Below are positions 35,501 through 47,500 of a stretch of DNA of 64,000 bases, piece after piece (within the stretch, counting starts at the first letter, position 1; the number at the start of each line of letters is the position of its first letter). Position numbers and translations under genes: made by a program. Below the pieces are notes generated by a model, which was not told the DNA's origin, made no database searches, and was given only the letters and a program-made list of their open reading frames with translations. Origin of the DNA: Cheilinus undulatus (taxonomy: Eukaryota; Chordata; Actinopteri; Labriformes; Labridae); contig NC_054886.1 in the NCBI RefSeq assembly GCF_018320785.1, positions 10,601,207 through 10,665,206 on the forward strand. Reading direction: 5' to 3'.

Positions 35501-38500
35501 ATGGTTTTAGACAAAGAGAAATAGACTGATTTATGGGTAGATATTTTTAACTGTTGGTAGCAGATGTTGTACATTACACATCTGCCTTAGTTCATATCAG
35601 ACATGTCTGTCTTTGATTTCAATGCAGGTGGAATTAAGCCACAAACTTTATAAATAGTCTGTACATTTATTTTGAACTGAAGAGAAATCTGTTTCCCAGA
35701 TGTTTAACATCAGGTTTTCAGCTCCACATCACCTAAACTTCTCTGAGTTCCTGGAAACTAAAGCAAACATCACATTTATTTAAAACTGCTCCTCTGGACA
35801 GCTGCGCAGTGGTGCAGTGGTCAGTGTCACTGACTGACATTAGTGAGAAGGTTCCTGGTTCAAATCCCTGTACAACAGGGGTGAAGTTTGAATGTTCTCC
35901 CTCTGCATGAGAGCTTAAAGACTGGATCTTTGTGCTGAGCTGAGACAGATAATCCAGATCTCTAAAAGGAGCCTGAGTTTGCATCAAAAGGACAGACAAA
36001 AATAAAGCCATGGTTTTGTTTCCTACCCCGTCTCTGGCTCACTGGCAGCTGGGATAGGCTTCAGCCCCCCACCACCCTGAATGGGATAAGCGGTGTAGAA
36101 AATTGATTTATGTTTATCATCAGATTGCAGCAGATCACATCTGGGTGGTCTTAACACATCATAGTGTGTGTTCTGTCAACACAACTAGTCCAGCCCAATC
36201 CAATCCAATCCAGCTAAATCAAGTCCAGACCAGTTCAATCTAATCCAGTCCAATCCAGTCCAGTTCAGACAAATCCGATCCAGTCCAATCAAATCCAGCT
36301 ATGTCCAGTTCAGACCGATCCAATCTAATCCAGCCCAATCCAATTTAGCCCAGTCCAGTCCAGTTCAGACCAATCAAATCTAGTCCAGTCTGATCCAGCT
36401 AGTCCAGGCCAGACCAATTCAATTTTATCCAGTCCAGTCCAGTCCAGCCTAGTCCAGTTCGGACAATGCGATCTAATCCAGTCAAACCAAACTAGCCCAG
36501 TCTAGTCCAGTTCAGACAAATCCGATCCAGTCCAATCAAATCCAGCTATGTCCAGTTCAGACCGATCCAATCTAATCCAGCCCAATCCAATTTAGCCCAG
36601 TCCAGTCCAGTTCAGACCAATCAAATCTAGTCCAGTCTGATCCAGCTAGTCCAGGCCAGACCAATTCAATTTTATCCAGTCCAGTCCAGTCCAGCCTAGT
36701 CCAGTTCGGACAATGCGATCTAATCCAGTCAAACCAAACTAGCCCAGTCTAGTCCAGTTCAGGCCAATGCAATCCAGCTCAGTCCAGTCCAGTCCAGTCC
36801 AATTCAATCTTATCCTGTCCAATCCAGCCCAATTCAATTGAGACTAGTCCTGTCAATACGATCAAGTCCAGTCAGCAGTCCAGACTACTTTCAGTTCATT
36901 CCAGTCTAGTCCTGTATATTCCAGTTCAGTCCAGTCAAATCCATTGAATTCCTATGAAATATCAGCTCATCCTACACCAGTTTAGTCAAGTCCAATTCTG
37001 TCCAGTCCAATCCATTTCAGTCCTGTCTAACCCACTCCAGTCCAATCCAATTAAATCAAATCAAGTCCTGTTTATGTTAATCCAGAACAATCCAGTCAAG
37101 TATTGTTGAGTCCAGTCCATTACAATCCATTGTAATCCAATCCAGTCCCGTCCACATCAGTCCAGTCTCCAATTCAGACCAGTTAGGTCAAATCCAAGCC
37201 AATCAAGTCCTCTCCACTCCACTCCACTCAACTCCAATGCTGTCCTGTCCAGTCCAGTCCTGTTCTAGTCTAGTAGTAATTTGTCAAGTATAATCCAATC
37301 TGATCCAATTCGGTCCAGTCCAATCTAACTCAGTCTGAACAAAACCAGTACAGTCAATACTTGTCCAGTCCAGTCTACTCCAGTCTTGCCACTTTCAGTT
37401 CAGTCCAGTCCAATAATATTCTGTCCAGTCCAGTTCAGTATATTAAAATCTGATCCAATTCAGTCCAGTTCAGTCTAATCCAATCCAATCCAGTCCAGTG
37501 TAGTCCAGTGCTATTCTGTTCAGTCCAGTCCAATCCAAATAAATCTATAAAATACATTTAAAAGCAACAGGAAGTTGAACAAAGAGCTTTACAATGAAAA
37601 ATAAAACAATTAAAGCACAAAAAACACAAGTCCATATAAAAGAACAGGTGTGTGGGATGGTTGTACAAGGTTAGCCCTTGTTGTAACCCTTCAATAGACT
37701 TACTTATTTTTCACCTTTTGAAACATTTACATTTAGGAACAACATTTCTTTTCAGAGGGAAGTCCTGGGAAGACAGCAGCAGAAAATTTCTCCAAATGAC
37801 AAACTGCAGAAGAAATTGAAATAAATTTTGTTTCATGATCTTCAAAGCTGATTAAAAGTTACTCTTCAGTGCAGAGAAATATTCTTTAGATTTTTTAGGT
37901 TATTGTTGATTCCAGACATTTTTTGCATCCATGGATCAATACATTTACAACGACTAAAATGAGATATTTTCTAAAACACATTCTTGTCTCAAAAGCACAA
38001 AGGAATGTGCTGAATTGTGATCATCCTGGTCTGTGGTTGGCTGTTTCTGATCAGGTCAGACGGGTGGTTCATCCTGTTATCAATAAGAAGTCTTTCGTTG
38101 AATTATACTCCTACATTTCTCTTCGAACAGGAGTGGACTTGTTGAGAATTGTGTTGTATTATTCAAACATTTTACTCCTGAATGTAAGGTCAGAAGTTCA
38201 CAGAGCCTGAACATGTTTAAAAAAGAATCTGACAGTTTAAAACAACAGAACAACAGAATATCTGGCATAAGACGAGCAGTGAAAACAGGTTTAAAGTTGT
38301 GTAATCGTTGAGCAGACCTGAGCGTTGGAGGAACATTTTCCTCCTTGTGTCTGGATCAGCTCCAGATGTTTTGCAACCAGCTGATGATGAAATCTGTGTT
38401 CCAATGAAACTGTTACACCAAAGGAAAATGTCTGTGAATCATAATGCTCATCTGCCAAACCATCCAGCAGGCCTGGGGCCGTTTTTACATCATTCAGTTG

Positions 38501-41500
38501 GCAGAGAGACGGCGGCACAAATTGACATCGAGGGTAGAAAACAACCAGAAATGGAAGAGGATTTTACTTTCTGTTTGGAGTTATGCTCTGAGATTTACAT
38601 AGGGTGGTAATGGTGCAAGAATTTTAAGTTTCAACATTTGAAATCAAACCAGCTGAAACCTGTTTGACACCACAACAGCAAAAATAAATGTTCTTGGCAC
38701 CAAGTATTGGACAATAGTTTATTTTCAATTGTCGAAAGCTGGTGGAGGTCTGTGTTAATAGAAACGACCAGTAACGTGCAAAAGTTTTTTCAATGAATCT
38801 ATCTCACAGGAAAATCCTAAGGAAAATCAGAGTCGTTTGACTCCAATGAAGACGTGCGTGTCAAAACGTTAGTCCTCTGCAACTGATTAAACTGAAAAAG
38901 TGATTCATGTGCTTCAGTTTCTTCTTTGGATTCTTAAAGTTGTTTTCACATGAGAGACCCAGGCCCTTATCTGAGTACACTTGGCCTCAAAGTCCAGTTG
39001 TACATGGTCAGTGTGAAAGCAGATTTGACTTACATGGGCACCATGTCCAAGTCTGCTGGAAGAAGTGGTTTGTGCCCCTGAATGGATGTTTGCAATACTG
39101 TAATCACCAGTTTAAATACATAATTGTTGTTGTGCAAATGGAAATTTAAAGATGATGACGTACTTGACTCTGTCTGTAGAACATTCCACCCTTGCCTATG
39201 AAGATATCATTTCATGCTTGTTGAACATTCATCCTTGCCTTTGGGGATGATGTCATTGTTTGTTATGTCTGTAGAACATCCAATCCTTGCCTTTGAGTCT
39301 GTTGTCATCCTTTTATGTTTGTAGAACATCCCATCCTTGCCTTTGGGGATGATGTAATTCATTTACAACTCTATAACACCCAAACCTTGCCTTTGAGTCT
39401 GTTGTCATCCTTTTATGTTTGTAGACCATATCATCCTTGCCTTTGAAGATGATGTCATTGTGTTATGTTCTTAGAACATCCCATCCTTGCCTTTAAGGAT
39501 GATGCCATTTGTTTACATCTGAAGAACATACCATCCTTTCCCTAGAAGATGATGTTAGGGTTTTATGTCTGAAGAACATCCCATCCTTGCCTCTGAGGCT
39601 TATGTCAACCTTTTATGTTTGTAGAAAATCCCATCCTTGCCATTGAGGAGAATGTCATTCTCTACATCTGAAGAAGATCCTATCCTTTCCACTGATGAAT
39701 GTCATAGTTTTATGTCTATAGAACCACCCATCCTTACCCTTGAAGATGATACCATTATGTTGTGTTTGTAGAACATCCCATCCTTGCCTTTGAGAATGGT
39801 TTCATTGTTCTATGTTTGTAGAACATCCCATCCTTGCATTTGGGGATGATGTAATTCTTTTACGTCTCTAGAACATCCAATTCTTGCCCATGAGTCTGTT
39901 GTCATCCTTTTATGTTTGTAGAACATATCATCTTTGCCTTTGAAGATGATGTCATTGTATTATGTTCTTAGAACATCCAATTCTTGCCTTTAAGGATGAT
40001 GTCATTTGTTTACATCTGAAGAACATCCCATCCTTGCCCTAGAAGATGATGTTATAGTTTTATGTTTGTAGAAAATCCCTCCTTTGCCTTGAAGATAGTG
40101 TCATGGTTTTAGGTCTGAGGAACATCCATTCCTTGCCCTTAAAGATAATGTCATGGTTTTACATCTGAAGAACATCTGTTCCTTGCCTTTGAGGCTGATG
40201 TTGACCTTTTATGTTAACATCCTATCCTTGCCTTCAAACATCCTTTGAGGAGGATAACATCTCTTTTGTCCTTAAAACTTTCCCATCCTTTTCTTTAAGG
40301 ACATTAACATGTAATGCCTTTGAAACATCCCATCCTTGCCTTTGAGACTGATGTCATCCTTTTGTGTTCATAGAACATCCCATCCTTGCCTTTGAAGTGA
40401 ATGTCATTGTTTTATGCTTGTAGAACATCCCATCTTTGCCTTTGAGGCTGACGTCATCCTTTTATGTTTATAGAACATCCCATCCTTGCCTTTGAAGCTG
40501 ATGTCATCCTTTAATGTTTGTAAAACATTCCAATGTTATTAATCTCAATCTAGAGCAGTCAGGTAACTAACTGGACATCACCTGTCAGTGTTATTAACTT
40601 AAAGGTGCAGTGTGTAATATTTAGCCTAGAAGCATTTAGCAAAACAAGCTTGGTTAAAATGAAACATAAAGTTTATAAGTAGATTGATCTAAATTAGTGT
40701 TGACATCTGATAACACATTTTTTAAATTTATGTTTTAAATTAACTCAGAATAAGCCTTTTATTCATACATAGGGAGGGTCCCCTCCAAGGACGCTGCCAT
40801 CTTGGATTTTTGCATTTTGCCAGTTTCTATGGCACCATAGAAGGAACCAAATAACAGTTAAGCATGTGTTGACTTTTAAACTTCACTGGTTCCCACAGTT
40901 ATCACCAGAGAAATGATCATCACACTCCAGAATTGACTGTTAGATGTTGATAGTCGCAATTTTACACACTGCACCTTTAAAGCAAATCAATCATGTTAAT
41001 TTGTGCTCTCTGCTCTCTTATTTGATGTAATAACAGCAACATACAGTGAGTTTACTCACTCTACATGTGTCTCTGTCTGCCTGTGGGGCTTTTACACAGC
41101 TGAAGAGCTGTGTGAGCTGCAACAGATCAACTCAGTTCATCTTGAGCCCAGCACTGTAGCAATTCATCTTATAAATCACTGGTTCCCATCTGGGGATCAG
41201 GGACCCCTGAGGGGTTGCCAAAGATATCTTGGGGGTCGCAGGATGCTGCCTGCTCTGAGGTTGTCAGAATCAGATGTGCATACATGGGTTTCTCTATTGA
41301 ATATTTTACACGTTATTTTGTTTTGGGATGTTTTGCCCCTGACTATGTTTTCGAACTCCTGGTAAACCCTATGTTGAAACATGAGCCATGAATCAACTGC
41401 TTGTAGTTGTAGAAGCTGCTGTCATAGCAGGTGTGTAATACATCCAAACTGGTCAGTCTTTGTAGTTAGCTTCCAGACTAAGAACAGTCTGACCTTATCC

Positions 41501-44500
41501 AGGGTTTGAAAATAGCAGGAGAATATTTGGTCTTTTTCCACCGCGATCACTAGTCTTTTTGCCATTTCAGGTTATGAGTTTAAGATGTCAACCTTTGCTG
41601 AAAGCCAGTTGTCGAGTCTTTATAGGTTTGTTTGGAGAGCTGGTGCGTCTAAAGACCTCTTACCTACTTATTACAGAGCGGTTGAACCATTTCCTCAAAA
41701 ATTCACATCAATCTACACTCCAGGTTTGTACAACTGCAGAGGAAAAAAAACACAGGAAAGGGCTGAGGAGCTGTGAAAACTTTGAACACAGCTGAGCCAT
41801 GAAAGAGCGGGAAAATAAACTCATGGTGTTCACACACTGGAGCAGATCCAGCTCCATCCTACGTACATGAGCAGAACCGTCTCAGCTCATGTTAGTCTCT
41901 TTGAGAGGCTCGGTCTCTCCTTTTTCTTAGTACAATGTTCTTAATGTCAAAAATCCTTTCTTCGAATGGATTCCACTCCCCAAAACACACATTATTATTC
42001 TTTATATCTAAGAAGCCTCCCTGACTTCATGCATTCCTTCCTTACTGATCTGAATTTTTAATTTATTATATATTTTAGGATCTTTGAATATGCAGTTATC
42101 AGCTTTTAACAGATGAAACTGCTCCAAGGTTAGCTGAAAGGCTGGTTTCCATTTACAACTTGGTTAAACAATGCATTACCAAGGATTTATATCTCTTTTG
42201 GGCATTCAAATACCAAGTGGTAATCCTTAAGGTTTTCCTTTATATTCTTAATACCTTGTTAAATGAATCCTTATCTGATTTTCTCTGTGTAGATGATCTT
42301 TTTGTATTCTTCCCAAAGCTTTTTGTAAAAAATGGCCTTTTTACCTGAATGTAGGCTATTAATAGTCCTATGTTTTGGCCAAAGATGAGGTTAAAGAAAT
42401 CCTAAATTCTGTCCAGAGCCTGTGCAAAAAATGCCTTTATTTTTACTTGAACATTAGTAATGAATAGCCCTATGTTCTACCAAAAAATAAGGTAGAAAAA
42501 TCCCTATATTACAACTAAATATTAGGTAGAAATAATCCCATATCCCTTATACCTGAGTAGAAAGGGCTCTGTATTTAACTTGAAGCAAGGGTATTTATTA
42601 ACCTATTATTTCGTACAAGATACTAAATCTGCCATAAATTCTACCCAAGGCTTTGTAAAAAATGCCCACATTACATCTAAAGTTTTGGTAGATAGATCTT
42701 TATATTACCAAAAGTTTAGTAAATAGTCCTATGATTTACCTCAAACTAAGGTGTAAATAGCCCTATATTCCAACAAATTATTGGGTAGCAGTAACCCCAT
42801 ATTTTACCCAAAGCTTGGGAAGAAATAGCCCTATATTTAACCCAAATCTTAGGTAGAAATAGCCCTACATTTTCCCTGAAGTTTGGGTAGAAATAGCCCT
42901 ATATTTAACCCAAATCTTAGGTAGAAATAGACCCACATTTCCCAGAAGTTTGGGTAGAAATAGCCCTACATTTCCCCTGAAGTTTGGCTACAAATAGCCC
43001 TACATTTTCCCTGAAGTTTTAGTAGAAATAGCCCTACATTTTCCCTGAAGTTTTAGTAGAAATAGCCCTACATTTCCCTGAAGTTTGGGTAGAAATAGCT
43101 CTATTTTTTTAATATCTCGTTAATGAATCCTCATCCAATTTACTTTTTGTAGATGACGTGTCTGCAGACAGCAGTGCAGAGTTTCCAGACCGAGTGTCCA
43201 TGATGGAGGTTCGTCTGCAGGCTCAGGAGGATGAGATCACGCTGCTCAAAGCCTCATTGGCAGATGCCTTGCGGAGGATCCGCCTCCACGACCAGCTGCT
43301 GCCAATACTGAAACAGCAGCTCATTGCAGGTAAAGATACTTTAGCAACCAGTCTCCGTTTTGGCTTTAATTGACAGTTTTGGCAATTAATATTCACAAAG
43401 TGTTGTAATGGCATGTAATTTAACTGCCTAAATACACTGTTAACCCTTTAAAAATCCAGGGTCCGGTCGTTGGGCTGGGAGTTTTTTTTTTTTTTTTTTT
43501 CACTAATTTAAAACAACTGTTCATAAGTATACCACATGCCATACACCAGACAGCTCTGATTCTGAGGATACTGACCAGGTAGCCTGTTTCACATTTCTAT
43601 GCTATGGGTTCTGAGTGAGTGATATACACTCATGCAGTTCCAGGGAAGAATAAGGAGTTAGGCCTTTCCCCTGACATGCCATCTTTAGGAGAGATGCAGT
43701 ATAGTATGGATGCTAGACCAACAAGGTAGAAGGAAGTGCAGGGTGCAGTGAGGCGTGCAAAGGCTTCATGCAAAGAGTCACTTACAGAGTTTATAAAAGC
43801 GCCTAATGTCCTTAGAGTTCTGTGCCTGTGACTAGGGTTAGTTGGGGAGACACAATCTACCCCAAAAGGCTGGTGTAGAGTAACAAGAGTCCTTATTCCC
43901 AAAGAGAAGGAGTCCTTTGATCTGAGCCAGTTTTGTACCATGTCACTCCTGAATGTGGAGGGGAAGATTTGATTTAGTATCATGGCACAGAGGTTATCAC
44001 GTTATTTATAAATGAAAAGAAGATGGTATTGAGGAAGGACAGAACCTTTGACACTGACCACTGACTTTTTGATGTTAACAACACGGCAAACGGTACAGGG
44101 TAGTTCAAGCTCGGTTGTCTTGTTTTCATGATCACTGAAAGCCAAAATCCTGAATGAAACTTGATCGGTTGCCTCGCACGATCTCACAAAATAACAAAAA
44201 CTCATCTCTGGTCCTCCTCAGTGAATCCAGCTGCTGCTCGAGTCCTGAACCAGGTCTGTTGTTCTGATGGGTGTAACAGCAGGAAGCTGTCAAGCAGCTC
44301 TACAGGTGACGGGATCAGACCGTCTGCTCACAGGTACTCGCCTTAGAACTGATGTTTGGCTTCACTGTGTACTGGACTGTTTAGAGAGAATGATCATGTA
44401 TAAGATGGATGACATGTCTCCACCCCCCGCTGTTTTTATAAAAATTAAGCCAAAATACTCCCCCCTTCCTTTAACTAAAGTACACTTCCTGTTGTGTGGC

Positions 44501-47500
44501 GTTGTCCATCTTTGTCACAGTCGTCCGTTTTTGTTGTTTGATGTCTCTGTTGACCTTGACATCTTTGCAGTCACCCATCAGACTCAGTGAGTCCTCCTAA
44601 CGGACACATCGGGGGCCCTGAGTTGCTCAAACAAAGACCTGGGCCTGTCACTCATGATAGATCCACACAGACAGACTCTACCCCCCTGGCTCAGGACCGC
44701 ACCCTTCTGTCCAGACGGGTCCAGAGTCTGAATCTGGAGGACGCCCTCCCTCCTGGTGAGCCCTTGGTGGAGGGGATGCGGGCGAAGCTGCAGTGGGAGG
44801 CAGGGCTGGAGGAAGAGGAAGAGGAGCAGGAGGACGATGAGGATGGGGGAGCGGAGCTGAGCTGGACGTCATCGGTGGAGGAGCCAATCCAGCCGACCAC
44901 GATCCGAGGTCTGCAGAGGGAGGAGTTTCAGGACGGGAGCTGCTCCCCTGAGGACCCGGGAGGCTCCACCCCCTCTACCAGACCATCAGAGCAGAACCAG
45001 AACTCCCGATCAGGACCGCTTTCCCCGATCCAGGAGGGCGAGAAGAAACCACTGTGTGTGATCACGCCGTTCTCCTTCAATGCCACCGACCTTTGATAAC
45101 CCTGCCTTTCTCTCTGTCAGCGGTCACATGGCTGATAACAACCAATCTGATTAACTGATGTGTGTTACTGTAAAACCCAGGGGAGACTAAGACTTGCAGA
45201 GGTAACAGTCAGACCAACGTCTCCAGAATGAGATTATAATTACATATTATAAAATCAACATCAGAGTCATCAGAAAGACAGCAGCTCTTAAAGCCTTTAT
45301 AGAGACAGTGGGTAGCTTCAGAAATGGGGAGAGAGGACAGAGCAAAGGAGCCACAGACTGGACTTGATACTGGGCCTATATTTACATTTAATATAGACCC
45401 ATAATTACAGCCAGAAAAGCCCAGTATTTGCAGCCAATAAAGGCTGCCATTAATGGCCAATATATGCCGATATTTACAGCCAGCATAAACCAATATTTAT
45501 AGCTAATATAGGTTTATATTTACAGCCAGTATAGAGCAGATATTAGCCGATATAGGCCAATATTTACAGCAAACATAAACTGATATTTACAGCCAATATA
45601 GGCTGATATTTACAGCAAATATAAACCAATATTTACAGCAAATATAGGCTGATATTTATAGCCAACATAAACTAATATTTGCAGCTGAAATAGGCTGATA
45701 TTTATAGTCCATAGAAGCTGATATCTATAGCCAATTTAGGGTAATATTTACAGCCAATATAGGGGGATATTTACAGCTGACATAGGCCAATATTTACAGT
45801 TGATATAGACTGATATTTACAGCTGATATAGGCTTAAATTTACAGCCCATAAAGGCTTATATTTAAGGCTAATATAGGCTGATATTTATAGCTGATAGAG
45901 AGCAATATTTACAGATAATGTACGCCAATATTTACAGCCAGGTTTTTTTAGAAAGCCATCTTAGACTGATATTTCCAACTTATTTCGAGTGATATGGGCA
46001 GCTATTTCAGGAAGATATTAACATTTGACATAGGGTGATATTTGCATCCCGTATAGTTCAGTATTTACAGATGATATTGCTGTATATCTACAGATGATAT
46101 CAAGATATATATATACCCCGGATATGGGCTGATAATCCAAGTCAGTACATTGGTTGTCAATACTGGCTGAAGTTCTCAAATCTGCAAATAAAAAGTTAAT
46201 GCCAATCATATTTGCCATCCTTATTATCTCAAAATAATGATGAGAAGATATGACTTTTGAGGAAATTTTTAATTATTTTCAGATTCTTGTCATTTTTTTG
46301 AAGATTTTATACTTTTAATGAGTTGAAATTCTTCTTAGATCTGCTTGTTTTCATCACATTACTGGAGTCAGAACCCATATTTATATTTGATTACAAAAGT
46401 GAAGGCAAAGGATCAATGACATGATCTTTCATCATGTTCGATCTCAGTTTTCTCTCTCTCCTCTGTGTGTTTGAACAGTTGGCAAGCGAACAGAAAGCCT
46501 TTTTGTGTAACATAATGGCTGCACTCGAGCACACTGAGTGACAGATCCAAGATTAAATGCACACTAAATACACTCTAAATACACACTATAACACACATTT
46601 AAACACACACAGGTTGGAGCTGAGTGGAAAAAGTGATGTGAGGGGAATGAAGGCAGAAAAACGTCTCAAAGCAGGGTTAGTGTTACAGCGTGTTTACATT
46701 CAGACTGAACAGAAAGGTCAAAAAGAAACAGTTTGAAATGTCCAGCCTGCTCCCATCAGAGTTAATATCTGTCAGAAAAGCCTCTGCTGTGCAAAAAACA
46801 CACATCAGACTATGAGAATTTAGAGTTTTAAGTGTTTGCAGACGTGCAGAGCGCCCTGGGATTTACAGAAACACACAGACTCTCCTACATCATCGACGAT
46901 AAACTTCTGCACTAATCGACTCTTTCTCCAAACAAATGAAGGATCTGCTGCATGCTGTGATTTGTTCTCTCCTCTGAAATCACTGAAGCCCAGCTCTGCT
47001 GCTTTTGTTTACTCATCTGTGTGCTCGTGCATGCATCCTTTCTTTTGTTTCACTTCCTTGTTGTGGCTTGTAAAGTCATTTTTTGAATTAGATGGTGATG
47101 GGTAACAGACGCTGCTCTGCTCTGACACGCCGCTCCATGGAGACTGGAGGTACTGGGACACTCGTGCCTCCATTGCTGCACTTTAGAAGACTTTATTTAA
47201 AGATTTAGATGGCGGGGGGATGGGGGAGGCTGATTAACAACTAAGTTTCACTTCCCTGATCCGCAGCCGCTGACGTAAATGAACACCAAAGGTCTTTTTT
47301 AAAAATCATGAAACACTTCCTGTAGTAGAACAGAGAGTCACTAGGAAACTGAGGGAGTGTTGCAAGAAATATTCAGACAACCAGAGTTTCACCATGAATT
47401 TATGCTTGTTTTTGTTTATAACACCATATAAAATAGAGTTTAAGATTGTCAGCATGAAAACATCTTTACCTCACCTCTCTACCATGAATTGGCACTAAAA

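Noticed and set aside
38308..38610. 100-codon plus-strand frame
   Set aside because: Opposed by a frame on the other strand and without recognisable domains.
45112..45180. Acceptor TTTCTCTCTGTCAG at 45107-45120 as start of the missing EML3 exon
   Set aside because: The acceptor is good, but the frame from exon 4 reaches a stop within 13 codons and no suitable donor follows.
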